A DNA stretch of 64,000 nt from Zingiber officinale (taxonomy: Eukaryota > Streptophyta > Magnoliopsida > Zingiberales > Zingiberaceae), in assembly GCF_018446385.1 (NCBI RefSeq), contig NC_056005.1, forward strand, positions 96,269,171 to 96,333,170. Reading direction: 5' to 3'. The notes beneath the pieces are model-generated. The model did not search any database. It saw nothing but the letters and a program-made list of their open reading frames with translations, and had not been told where the DNA came from. Position numbers and translations under genes: made by a program. Every line of letters begins with the position of its first letter. Positions within the stretch are counted from its first letter, which is position 1. This document shows positions 37,580-48,364 of this stretch, in pieces.

Positions 37580-39741
37580 TCACTCCGGGTCCTCAAAATT
37601 AAAAAAGGCGTCCGGGATATCGTCAATCATAGCCGCCAGATCTGAAGAGGGAATGCTCAGGTCAGCAGGAAGATGCCCACCCTTCTTCAGGTACGCCACG
37701 GTGACCTTGACCGCCTCGGCGAAAGTTAAGGAGACGTTGCCACCAAATTTTGCGCCGAACCGCTCCGAGCGGAGGTATTCTTGGCGCGCTGCTGCTAGGC
37801 GACTCGGCTCCCCTTCCTTGTACTTTCTGAAAGCCGCTCGGGAGGCAATTAGCGAGTCCTGGAGAACTTTCTGGTCCACCTCCGCTTTAGTGCGTTCAGC
37901 GGAGCGCCCATCCCGTTCGGCAACTAGTTGAGCTTCCAGATTCTTAGATTGTTGATCTAGGGCTCGGACTTCAACTTTCATCTTGTCCAGATCAGCAATC
38001 GCCCGTTTCTTCCGGCTGCTGGCGCGCTTCACGTCTGCGTCGCGTGTCTTCACCAGGCCTTCAAGTCGAGCCACCTCTGTAGCCAGGTCGGCGGCCTTCT
38101 TCTGTTCGGCCTCACGGGCTTGTTTCTCCCGCTCGGCCGTTGGACCCCCCGACACTTGGAGTTTCTCCAGGAGATCCTCCAGCTCGGCTAGCCGATGGCT
38201 AGTGGCGATTTGCTCCGCCCAATGCTATGAGGAAAATAACAAAGTCAGGAACTGAACAGTAGCATGGCATAGGAAGAAAAACGAACCTACCTGAGTGGCT
38301 TGCTGCATATGGTTATCGCCGAGCTGCTTGGGCGTCATGAGGGCCACCCGAATCTGGGCGTCCTCGAAAAGCTTGGCGAGCGGACCCGTCAAGGTTATTT
38401 CATGAACGGGGCTTGATGGCCGATCGGCAGACAGTAAATATTCCTCCGATGAGAATCGAAGGGTAGTCTTGACGGTCGGGTGGCCGGCCGGCACTTCCTC
38501 AGCCGCAGTCGCCTGGCCCGAGGACTTCCCTATGGTTGAAGTCTCGCCCAACCGTCGTAAGCGACGACGAGTCAGTGGAGGAGAGCCAGAGGGCTGTGCG
38601 GTGGGCGAGGCCACGGGGGTCCTGATCTGCGACGGCGTGCGACTGGGCGAAGCGACCTCGATCGGCGCCTGGGGTTCGCCTTCTTGGGTCGGCGGGAGGC
38701 TGGGGTCTCTACGACGTTTCCGCCGAACTTCCCGTGGTGAATCCCCGGCCTGGGGAACTCCCAGCTCGGCCGGGGCAGAGGAAACAGGATCCGCCTCAAC
38801 CTCTGTTGAAACGGATGGAGTAGCTTTTGTTTCAGGGGCGGACTGCGTCCCCCCCTCTCCTGTAGCTGCCGGGCGGCTGGGGATTAGACCCCGCTCGGCG
38901 AGTTCTTTTTTGGTAGCCGCCTCAATCTCCACGGCCTTCAACTTCAGATGATCGGTGGCCTTGGAGCGCCACATGACTTCAGCTGTAATAGAAGAAATTA
39001 AAATCAGTTAGACAAAAAAGGCGAAGAGAGTAAAAAGTCCTTACTCATGCGGTAGGGGAGATTGGCCCGAACGGGAGATAATCCGAAAATATACAACACC
39101 CCCTTGAGAAGCAACTGGTCGATTTTGTACCGCTGACCGGACAACCAGTTCGCCGCATGAAGGTAGGCCGGATTGCTTCTGAATTTGCCGAGCTCCGGCT
39201 GGGTCGGCACAGCGGTCTGCCATTTGGTTCTGAATGCTGGCCGCTCGGGAAGTCGTATGTAGAAGAAGAACTCCTTCCAGTGCTTGTTAGAGGTCGGCAT
39301 ATTATCAAAAAATTTAAAGCCTATTCTACTTTGGAAAATGAAAGTGCCCAGCTCGGATTGTTTGGGGTAGAAGAAGAAGTGGAATATTTTGGGGTCAAGT
39401 GGGATACTGTGCAGCTTAAAGAGGACAACCACCCCGCTCAGCAACCTAAAGGAGTTCGGCACAAGTTGGCCGAGCGGGATGCGGAAATAATTACAAACCT
39501 CCAAAATAAAGGGATGGGTAGGAAATCTAAGGCCGCCCTGGAATTGGTCCAGAAAAAAACAAATGGTACCGATCGGCGGGTTATGGGGCCGGTCGGCCGG
39601 GTCGGCTATAACTATTTCATGGTCATCAGGGATCCCATACGTCCGAACAAGACGACGAGCGCCCTCTTCATCAAACTGACTCTCCATGGTCATGTACCAA
39701 GGGCCATGAACATCCACAGTGGGTACGGAAGTGCTTGCCAT
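37580..39741 (-). CDS. Antisense three-exon gene of the gypsy-Tat element, 677 codons
   Basis: Exons read 39741-39045, 38982-38291 and 38224-37580, with GT-AG junctions and matching phases (one base, then zero), giving an uninterrupted product. The N-terminal half (FFLDQFQGGLRFPTHPF, then LHSIPLDPKIFHFFFYPKQ) resembles the plant 'putative gypsy-type transposon' family (PF04195-like; recalled, not searched). The middle is Pro/Ser/Thr-rich and low in structure (exon 2). Exon 3 is a long Lys/Glu/Arg/Ala coiled coil (AEREKQAREAEQKKAADLAT), ending in a short globular part. Antisense ORFs in the 3' region are known in Tat/Grande-type elements; their role is not established. The start at 39741 (MASTSV) is preferred; an in-frame Met at 39819 would add 26 residues. 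It is intact although gag-pol is broken. Confidence 0.82.
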
Positions 39742-40429
39742 GACTGAAGTATCAAGAAAAAGAAAGAAGGAAGCCGAAGGAAACTCGGAAACGGAGGACA
39801 GATAAGAGTTCGCAAGCAAGGGAACGAAAGGAGTTCCACGCGAAAGGGAAAGGCCGAACGAAAGGAAGGGAGAAGCTTACTGAGGAAAGGTGAACGGAGA
39901 AGATCACCAGAAAGCCGAAAACCACCGAGAGGCGAGAGCTAGGACAACCGGAATGAAGCAGCCGCGGGCACCTTCGACGGAGGATGAGCGATGAAACAGA
40001 GAAATGCGGCGTATGGGTGGAGACGAAGGCTTTATGCGAACGAGGCTGGTCGACCTCGTCCGTCGGACGCAGGTCACGAGAGACGAGGTCATCATCTAAC
40101 CGTCCATTTCAAAGTAACCACGTCCCATCGTACGGATCATCACCGCCACACAAGAAGAGCCACGTGGCGCTCTATCACCAGGCGCAATTAATGCGCCCAT
40201 ACCGCGTATGCTTCGACTTAATGGAAAGGATTTGCGCGATTTTCGAGAAGATTTAGACAAGCAAACATCCACGCTGGACGCCAAGACATCCAGAACGAAG
40301 AGCCGAGCGGATGATGAGTTATGAGGGTCGAACGGCTCTAGGTATATCATAAGCGGCGGTAAGGCGACGACTGCCCGTTCGGACACATAGTCCAGTCAGT
40401 CGGACTGATTGCCTCCTTCGACTAGACTT
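39742..40429. other. Leader/promoter side of the antisense gene, up to the polypurine tract
   Basis: No sense-strand coding signal. The antisense transcript should start here or in the 3' LTR. I could not identify a TATA box on the minus strand. The plus strand is purine-rich at 39750-39900. Confidence 0.45.
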
Positions 40430-40443
40430 GAAGAGGAGGCAAG
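40430..40443 (+). promoter_or_regulatory. Polypurine tract of the gypsy-Tat element
   Basis: GAAGAGGAGGCAAG, almost all purine, directly precedes the 3' LTR start TGATCC. Confidence 0.75.
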
Positions 40444-41212
40444 TGATCCGGCAGTAAGAATGGGGGACCCCATTTAGCAGTCAACGCCGCGAGGAGGGCC
40501 AAAGGCCTTGGCCAAGCGGATAAGGAGGGCGACGACCAGCTGAAGCTTCCGAGCGGAAGCAATACACCCCGCCGGAGTCGGGGTTCCGACGCTCATGATG
40601 AACAGTAGGAAAGGCCAAGCAGGCGAAGGAATAAAACATCAACGCTGCGAACAGTCCAGAGAGCACATGACCAGGAAGCTCCCGCGCGGATCAGAACACC
40701 CGATCGGCCGGACGCGAGGAAACTGCCGACCGGTCGGACGATCGACGGGGAGTAAGAAAAGGCAAGGATAGAAACATCTTCTGACAGCAGATGATATGCA
40801 GGATCTTAGGGCATGCGCTCACTGTCCCATCAAAGACGCGCTCACTGTCCCATCAAAGACGTGCTCACTGTCCCATCAAAGACGTGCTCGTACTGTAGCA
40901 GTAAGGAGTCAGGCAAGCTCCTCTGACAAGCCCATATGGGTATGGGTTGAGGACACGTGTGTGTGGCTCGGTATATGTACATCAGCCTCCTCAGAAGTCT
41001 ATATAAGGCCTCCACTTCTTCAACCGGAGGTACGCGAGTCTTCATCCGGCAACCACTTTCATCTATTCCTTCGCCTGACTTGAGCGTCGGAGGGTCGTCG
41101 CCGGGACACCCCTTCCGGCTCGATTTTGTTGCAGGTTCGCCGGAGCACTCGAGAATCTAGCAGGGAGCGCCACGTCCCCAGCGTTCGTTGACCCTTGGTT
41201 CGGACAGGATCA
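40444..41212 (+). repeat. 3' LTR of the gypsy-Tat element
   Basis: 769 bp, paired with the 5' LTR; shorter mainly because of a gap of about 14 bases near 40616. It retains the TATA box near 41000 and the 24-bp tandem units at about 40815-40890. Confidence 0.9.
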
Positions 41213-42232
41213 GATGATATATTGGTTTTCTCGGTAACAGAAGAAGCCCATGTTCAGCATTTAATAAAAATGCTAGATATTTTGTGAAAAGGAAGGATTG
41301 GTTCTATCACTTTCAAAGATGAAAATAGCTCAACTTGAGGTAGAATTTCTTGGAGCAACAGTAGAGAATCGAAGGATAAAATTACAACAACATATAGTCA
41401 AAAAAATTATTGATTTTGATGAGTAGAAGTTGCAAATATTAAAGGGCCTTCGATCCTGGCTGGGAATTCTTAATTATACCAGGCCATATATCAGAAACCT
41501 AAGCATGCTCTTAGGTCCTCTTTACTCAAAAACTTCTCCAAATGGTGACAGGAGATTCAAAAATTCTGATTGGGAAATTGTCAAGAAAATCAGAAAAATA
41601 GTGAAAAACTTCCTGATTTAGAGCTACCACCCTCAGATTTATATATAATCATTGAAACAGATGGTTCAATGGAAGGATGGGGTGACATCTGCAAATGGAA
41701 AAAGTCAAAGTTTGACTCAAAGAATACTAAGCGTATTTGTGCATACGCAAGTGGTAAGTTTCCTTCAGTAAAAGCAGCTATTGACGCAGAAATTTATGCG
41801 TGTATGGAAGTCTTAACATCAATGAAGATACATTATCTAGACAAAAAGGAAATTACACTACGGACAGATTGTCATGCTATCATAAAATTCTTCAACAAAA
41901 TTGTTCAAAACAAGCCATCCAGAGTAAGATGGATATCCTTTGTTGATTATATTATAGGAACCAGTGTGGATATCAAATTTGAACATATTGAAGGAAATAA
42001 TAATGAGCTGACAGATGTTTTATCAAGGCTAGTTCATTATGCTATGGCAAATCATGTTCAAGAAGAATTATTTCAGACAATTGAAGCCTCATTTGAAGAA
42101 ACTAAGGACACACTAGTCATTATCAAAGTTCATCTGGCAGCCCTAGCTGATGAAGAGAACAACTGTTCTTACTTTTGTTCAATTATTGATGCATTTATTA
42201 AAGAAGACAGCTGTAACCCACAAAAGAATTGA
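41213..42232 (+). pseudogene. Viral reverse transcriptase 3' part and RNase H
   Basis: The pararetroviral frame resumes after the gypsy element with ILVFSVTEEAHVQHL. A shift near 41280 and a stop near 41425 follow; the RT connection (GLRSWLGILNYTRPYI) is read at 41430-41620. RNase H occupies about 41640-42030: ETDGSMEGWG, AEIYACMEVL and LRTDCHAI give the acidic residues, ending with NELTDVLSRL. The frame from 41570 is open to the stop at 42230-42232, which is the end of the viral polyprotein. No gene follows before the promoter. Confidence 0.87.
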
Positions 42233-42373
42233 GCCCCGGGGAGCCATTCTTTTGAAGAAACTTAATCGCTAAGGTATTGTAATGGGATGTGCATCTGTAA
42301 AGAAAGAGATTTGATAAGATGCGATGAGACCCATGATGTGTACCCGATCTTATCACTCTTATTCTATTCACGC

Positions 42374-42383
42374 CTATATAAAT
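42374..42383 (+). promoter_or_regulatory. TATA box of the pararetroviral promoter
   Basis: CTATATAAAT lies about 140 bases after the polyprotein stop and 46 bases before the right terminal repeat. This is the position of the pregenomic RNA promoter in badnaviruses. A start about 30 bases downstream would fall just before the repeat. Confidence 0.7.
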
Positions 42384-42428
42384 CCCGATAGAATAACTTC
42401 GCAAGACAAGTGAGAGAAACTCGAAGTC

Positions 42429-42575
42429 TTACCTCGTAATCAGTGTGTAGTCACTCTTAAGTTTCAGTGCTTTGATAAGTCTATATTTAAGACGATCCCT
42501 AAGTCATCATTAGTTCATTGTAAAATTCTCATCTTGTGAGTAATATCATGTGTGCTTGTTACTTTATTTAGCGTT
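42429..42575 (+). repeat. Right terminal repeat of the pararetrovirus (R-like)
   Basis: Counterpart of 20143-20289. The primer site that follows the left copy is absent here, so the integrated unit ends at or just after 42575. Confidence 0.88.
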
Positions 42576-42749
42576 AAATATGACAAAATTCAGCTCCATT
42601 ATACACAAGTCAAATTGAAGAAGGCTCGATGACACGTAGGCAGGCAGACGGGATCCCATTGTGGCCGGTTGGTTTAGGTTATCTTTTTCTAGAAACCGAT
42701 CCATTTTGTCCTCGACTCCGGAGCACGACTTGCTTGGGTTTCCATCGCC

Positions 42750-45700
42750 ATGGTAGCTCTGGCTTCTTCCTCTCCCTCTTCTTCTCCTTCTATGCCATAC
42801 GCCGGCGTTGCGAGGATCTCCGACTCCCTTTGCTATCCGGAGTATACCGCTTCACTCAAGTGTGAGTCTGTGTCGATTTATTTTCCCCCTGATTTCTTAC
42901 TTTTTCCGCATGTATTCCCTAGTTTCTTTCTTCAACAGTGTTCCATCTTCATACTTGCATGGATAATGTATCTATTGAAACTTTGCACGGTCGAAATAGC
43001 AAATTTTGGTATATTAGTTCTTCTGTTTATTAAGAGAACTACTAAGTTCTTGTGTAGTTGGGATTATTTGCCCTAAAATTTCGATTGGGGCCGATCTTCA
43101 CATTTTGTTTAAAAGATAAAATTTTGTTGTACTGGGGCTGTTTCTTCAGAGAGGTAGTAAGTTTTTGTTTGGTTGGGATTTTTGCCCTAAAATTTTTTAT
43201 TGGGACCTATCCTCACATTTTGCTTACTATTTTTTTTTTCTGCAATAGCAGTTGTTTTGCAGCCTACGACTTCATCTGTTTAATTGTGAAACAGATTTTA
43301 AGTCTCCGCTTTCTTTTCCTGTAGAAACACTATTGAAACAGGATGGCTAGTAAGCGCAATGCATTTTATTTTTCAGATTGTCGTTTTCAAATACCCACAA
43401 TGTTGATTAAACACGATTTGGAATTGCTGGACTCATGTGTAACCTAGAATTATCCTCAATTATGGACGCAAAAGTATGTCCATATTATATATCATGTCTT
43501 CTTCCCGGCAGGTGCTGTTGTTGCCATCTTTGCATCGCTTTTGGTCTTGCTGTTGAACTCTTCTTTCCTCTTCCTCTGTTCCTCAGTGTCTTTGTTTCTC
43601 TGTTCCTCTGCATCCTTCTTCCTCATCTCTGCAGCTTCTTGCAACAAGGTGCGTTCCTCCCAACTTGGATCATTCATTCTCAAGGTTTGATGTAGAGGGA
43701 AAAGGGTATCTGGCTCAGTATTCAGCAGGAGGGTCCTTTAAATAGGAAAGCATAGAGAGAGATGCTGAAGGGAGTAAGTAAGGAACAAAATTGTTGTGAA
43801 GTGAGCCTTCACACCAATTTTGCTTGAAGGTTCTCTTTATTTTAATTTTTCTCATAGGTAAGTGTAATCCATGTGAAGGCCACCTTCATTTTGGTTTTTA
43901 CCATTGTGCTAATGGTCATGCTTGCATGCCTTATGGTCTAAAAATAATCTGAAAACTTTATATCATTCTGCTTCAAACTATGGCCAGATAAAGTGACTTT
44001 CCCAACTTATCAGCCTGAGACATTGTCTCGACACCCATTACAATGGTACCCATTCCATTCCCAAATCTTTGCCAGACAAAGTACCTTTCCTGAGTTGTCA
44101 GCCTCAGACATTGCCTTGGCCTCCATAGCAATGGCACCCATTACCTTCCCCATTTTTTCACCTAATATACTGAGAAAATAGAAAACAGAAATCATTTTAA
44201 TACAATCTGAAGGATTTCAAATCACTCGGTAAAAGTCACAACTTAGGCTAAAATCAGACTCAGCCCATAAAGAAGCATATTTCAAAGGATCATTAATTGC
44301 AAGGAACCACTGACTTTAACTAGATACAATCATAATACCTCATAGACTCCATGTAGTGATTATAATCATGTAAATTATATAACTAGGGACCAAACAAAAA
44401 ATCATATTTCAACATATGAACTTCTTTTTAATGAAACTAATTGCATACCAGAGAGCCAATATGATTCGTATTAAATTACACCTAATAATCATTTGACCTG
44501 ATTAACCAAAATGAAAAAGGCAACACTAACAATTTATTAAAACAAACATACATCATTGGCAGATCACATGCCAAATAAAAAAAAATACATGACACAAAAG
44601 AGAATTAACTAGATACAATCATAATACCTCATAGACTCCATGTAGTGATTATAATCATGTAAATTATATACCTAGGGACCAAACAAAAAATCATATTTCA
44701 ACATATGAACTTCTTTTTAATGAAACTAATTGCATACCACTACATAATCACCTATGACTTCAATTGGTGTTGGATGATTCTGCAATCCTTTAATCATTTT
44801 CTTCCCATCTGGATCCAACACAAGACCATTGCAGCTGAGATGTCAAAATTCTGGCTTTTCAAACAATGCAACAAATATCACTATAAGCATATATAACCTA
44901 AAATGTTATTACACTTCATAACAAGTACTGAGATGTTGATAGGAACGGTCATGAGACAAGATAAGAAGGTAGCTCAACACATTCTTATATATATAAGATG
45001 TGTACTTGCTTCATATAATATATTCTATTTGTTAACTTTATTGAGTAGAATATAATGTAATTGCTTAGCAGATGTAAAGCCATGATGGCTAAGTGGACAA
45101 TTAAAATGATCTGAAATTGTCTGACTTAACATAAAGACACCACTGTCTTTGTCCATCCATAGGCCCATTTCCTTGTCTTCATTTGTAGGTGCAATTTTAA
45201 GCCCTTGCTCTACTAGCTGTACAAGGTTCTCTTTTGCTATTACTATAGTCAATATCATTAGAAAAGTTGAGGATGTCAGTTTTGCAGAAACACTTGTACA
45301 AATAACCTGTGATTTCTAGGTTCTCAGTTTATATTTGATAGATAATATTGTTGAATTTGCAAACATTATACTCTTGTTTTTACAATTGAAGTTGTACCAA
45401 ATTGTAAAATATAAGTTGCTCTTATTTTGCTGCCAATTTAATTATTCTTAGGTTTAGAAGCTAACAAAGACAAGAACAAATGTCAGGAGCTATTTGATTA
45501 TTACAAAGAATGCAAGAAGAAAGAGGTACGACATTGTTCTTTCTTATTTTTATGGTGAAAGTTCACATTTCTTTTAGAGTCTAACTCATAATTAGAGAAA
45601 ATTAATTTTGAAAAGATGTTCCATTATGACAATCCATCTACTGATTCTATTCTCTTAGGCCATCTATAGTCATGGCAGCAATGAATATCAGGAAACGCCA

Positions 45701-46123
45701 AATAGATTAATGATGTATGCATAATTGGTGAAGACATCATAAGGTTGTCGGAGAATAGATAGCATATATATATGACTGGTTGTTTAATTTTTCTCACATT
45801 CTACTGCATTTTTGTCCAAAAGAAAATGGTTTCAGTTATACTTTAGCGTATGATATTCTTTAGGCTGTTCTGAGAGGATATCTATCTTAATGCATCTAGC
45901 ATAATGCTTGCGTTGAGAATAAAAATCAACTTGAGATCGGGAACCACTAATGGACTGGTATCCTTGGTTTGTTATTCCTGATTCATATAACTCTTGCAGC
46001 TTTTCTTCTTCCTCTCATAATACTTTGGCTATGCCAGACTCTGCCATTTAACTTTTTTTGTGTGTGTCATGACAGAGGGAAGTTAGGCTAGAGCGCAACC
46101 GCAACAGATCCTTTTTCCAATGA
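42750..46123 (+). CDS. COX23: COX23-like twin-CX9C (CHCH) mitochondrial protein
   Basis: Exons 42750-42861, 45452-45525 and 46076-46123 join at GT-AG sites with consistent phases to give 77 aa. Four cysteines at 28, 38, 48 and 58 form two CX9C motifs (CYPEYTASLKC, CQELFDYYKEC), the CHCH fold of small intermembrane-space proteins imported and oxidised by the Mia40 system. The Ser-rich N-terminus, ISDSLC and the KECKKKE..VRLERN C-terminus match plant COX23/CHCHD7-type proteins, which help cytochrome c oxidase assembly. The ATG at 42750 is in a CGCCATGG context. Intron 1 (2.6 kb) carries an inserted gene fragment. Symbol is by family resemblance; the fold is firm. Confidence 0.85.
43492..43683 (-). 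pseudogene. Possible captured exon, charged coiled-coil fragment
   Basis: The minus strand is open for 63 codons and encodes a highly charged helix (NDPSWEERTLLQEAAEMRKK ... EEQRKRKEEFN) ending APAGKKT and a stop. Composition is protein-like and unlike the surrounding T-rich intron. I do not recognise the parent. It lies next to the captured synthetase fragment in the same intron, which makes a second captured gene piece plausible, but chance cannot be excluded. Confidence 0.3.
44316..44450. repeat. 135-bp direct duplication inside the synthetase fragment (copy 1)
   Basis: Nearly identical to 44605-44739 (offset 289) from TTAACTAGATACAATC to TTGCATACCA, with very few mismatches. Both copies resemble synthetase sequence at about 10895-11005. 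Confidence 0.88.
44605..44739. repeat. 135-bp direct duplication inside the synthetase fragment (copy 2)
   Basis: Partner of 44316-44450. Here the sequence continues correctly into the exon 11-like part, so this copy is in the ancestral position. Confidence 0.88.
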
Positions 46124-48359
46124 ATAGCAATTTTAATGTTGTACTCAATGCAATAAGGTGTTTACAGAATTGCGAGGTCAGTTGGTCAAAGCAATACTTG
46201 TCAGTTTATGATATTGCAATCACTAGAAATTACCATGAAAATAAACATTTGTTCTACTTTCCCTAAACTTTGAAGCTTCTGTGATGTTTCAGTTTTTTTT
46301 AGCTGGAGAAATTCGTAAATTGCTTGTTATACATTCTTTGCCCTCCTCTTTACTAGGAACCGAAGGCCAAGAATCACTGAGGGTGAAAAAATAGCGAGAA
46401 AGACAGATTTAGTAGATCTTGTTTCTCCGAAGAGAAATTGATAGAAAACATTGCTCATTTTCACCTCAAACCTGAGAAAGCAACTTCCTTTTCCTTGAAT
46501 TTACCTGTTCAATTTTTTCTCGGAGGATTTGGAGCATCCTACTCTTTGTTACTTCTCAAACTACACATCAATCGTGACAAAAAGATTGCCAAACTCCGAA
46601 ACTTTCTTTCTTTTGTATCGTCCAAGTAAATTAGTTTCTGAGACATCTCTTTTCCCCCTTTTTTTCTATCTTCGTCTCCTTTTTGAATCTCCGTGAACAT
46701 GCCATGAAATAATTTCAGCCAAAAGTCCTTACTGAATCGTTCAGATACCTGAATGAAATTGGAGAATTTAGTCAAAAGTTGTTCCTAGTGGAGTGCCCAT
46801 TCTTTATGGAATTCAATTATTTAAATCTTTCACTTTATTCCTTTGTTCATCAAAATGCTGGTTTAGCCATTTAACTACTCGAGTGTCAGAATTAGACTAT
46901 TTCAACTATCATCAATGTGGCAAAAGGTGAATACGTTCGCCCCTAACGTCCATGTCAATTCGTCTCAGGACTAACACGGAAGAGGTAAATAGCAGGTGGT
47001 TATTAGCTTTTGGAATAGTGACTAGTAAATAAAGGAGGCATTTATCTTTGCTTTGTTGAGATTTGAACTCTAGACCTCATGGTGATAATATTTCATACAC
47101 TAGCTACTAGACCGTCCCAAGGAGATATTTCACTATATCATCAAGCATCTTCAGGGTGAATCATAATTAATGGATGAAGTTTTTTAATGAGCGATTGATC
47201 TAAAAATGTCAGGTTAATGAGTTATTTATTGTGAGCATTTTTTAATTTATTTTTAGGGTCAATGAAAACTTTTCGTGGATCCATTTATTCCCATTTTGAT
47301 GGGCTAATTTGCACTTGAATTCCGGCGAAGAGAAATGGCTTGTGTGGGCTAAAGGTGTTTAATGGCGATGGTTCTGCTGTGCATAGTTGAACGCAAGTTT
47401 TGGCACTCAATAGGAATTTTGTCAAATTCCAAAAGATAATCGGAAAAGATAGTCCTAAGGGCACCTCTAATTATTAGAGTTATAAATAAGTTGTCTTATA
47501 GTTCCAATGTGCAGCCTCCGGATTTGGTTGAGTTGGTTATCATATAGTAAAGTTATAGAATGTAGGATTGATTCTCGAGGAAAGTCAGAGAAATATCCTC
47601 TCATCTCATGACTTATGACCTGTTCAATGTTTTAATTTATCTCTCTATAAATAATTATAGTACTGATCATGGATGTCTGAGGTCAACTTATACTCTTTTA
47701 CAAAATACGCCATATAATATTACATCCAAAATATAAAAATTTATTTTTTTTCACAATAAAAAAATCTATTTTTGTATGGGCCAACCATTACCAATCACAT
47801 ACTTTTATTTATTATTATTTTTATTTGATATTTTAATTTAATTTATTTATAATTTATAATTAATATATTAATTAATTTATGATTTTTAATTAAATTTTTA
47901 ATTTTATTTAATTAATTTATACATTTTAAATTTAATTATAATCATTTGTATATATTTTTTTTACCTATTGAATGTATTTATTTTTAAAATAATAATTTAT
48001 TAAAATATTATTGAAAATTTATATTTATATAAAAAATACATTCATTACTAATCATTTTATTAACAATAATTCATTTTAAAGTTATTTTGAAACGCTCGAA
48101 TATGTTACCGTACTTTATCATTCATTAAGATGAATTAAGATCATTTAAGAAGAAAAAACAGATTTGAATTTTTATTACTAGGGTTCTTAAATTAAAAATC
48201 TCAGAGCTCATCTCTAATTTTAAACTTTTTTTAATTTTACAAACATCTACAGAAATCTCGGGAAAATGTCATCACGCACTTGGATTGTATGTGTAACAGA
48301 TATTATAATTTTTTTTTTAGCCAAAATGTCAAAAAGTATACTTTTTTACTTCATCTATA
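46124..48359. other. Spacer between COX23 and the copia element; contains a tRNA-SINE-like relic
   Basis: The first part is the COX23 3' UTR and flank. At about 47030-47115 the minus strand reads GGGACGGTCTAGTAGCTAG and, further on, GAGTTCAAATCTC, resembling degenerate A and B boxes of a tRNA-derived SINE. From 47690 on the sequence is A/T-rich. No coding signal was found. Confidence 0.4.
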
Positions 48360-48364
48360 AATAT

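Larger units (their letters stand above)
28062..41212 (+). mobile_element. Tat-lineage Ty3/gypsy LTR retrotransposon, 13.15 kb
   Basis: It has two LTRs (28062-28844, 40444-41212) with TGATCC...GGATCA ends and a GATGA target duplication at 28057-28061 and 41213-41217. A PBS, gag, protease, RT, RNase H and integrase run in gypsy order. A long 3' region follows with tandem repeats and an antisense gene, then a polypurine tract. That architecture, without a chromodomain at the integrase end, is characteristic of the Tat group (Retand/Grande-like). Hand alignment of the LTRs gives about 20 substitutions, nearly all transitions, plus a gap of about 14 bases. Confidence 0.92.
20143..42575 (+). mobile_element. 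Endogenous badnavirus-like pararetrovirus, split by two later insertions
   Basis: The unit has 147-bp direct terminal repeats, a tRNA-Met primer site just inside the left repeat and a TATA promoter before the right repeat. The coding order matches badnaviruses: ORF1, ORF2, then a polyprotein with movement, coat, CCHC finger, second Cys box, dUTPase, protease, RT and RNase H. Without the solo LTR (24019-25868) and the gypsy element (28062-41212), each with its 5-bp TSD copy, about 7.42 kb remain, a normal badnavirus genome size. Multiple stops and at least three frameshifts show it is inactive. Viral integration uses no encoded integrase, and none is seen outside the nested gypsy element. The unit sits between two divergent host genes. 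Confidence 0.9.
43950..44960 (-). pseudogene. Decayed fragment of the isoleucyl-tRNA synthetase gene inside the COX23 intron
   Basis: By eye, 43950-44320 resembles 7312-7640 of the synthetase gene (exons 19 and 18 and the intron between). 44490-44600 resembles the intron at 10705-10810. 44605-44960 resembles 10895-11225, including exon 11 with a damaged KMSKS region. Order and strand are the same as in the parent. Exon 12 (10812-10895) and about 3 kb between 7640 and 10705 are missing. Intron sequence is retained, so this is a DNA-level copy and not a processed retrocopy. Coding frames are destroyed. Confidence 0.82.

Noticed and set aside
28062-41212. Gypsy element as part of the virus
   Set aside because: It has its own LTRs, PBS, PPT, integrase and GATGA duplication, and the viral RT resumes right after it.
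45025-45258. 77-codon minus-strand ORF in COX23 intron 1
   Set aside because: Composition is mildly protein-like, but I see no motif, no splice context and no similarity to the synthetase parent.
47500-47600. Possible second tRNA-SINE relic
   Set aside because: Only weak A- and B-box resemblance, no tail and no duplication.
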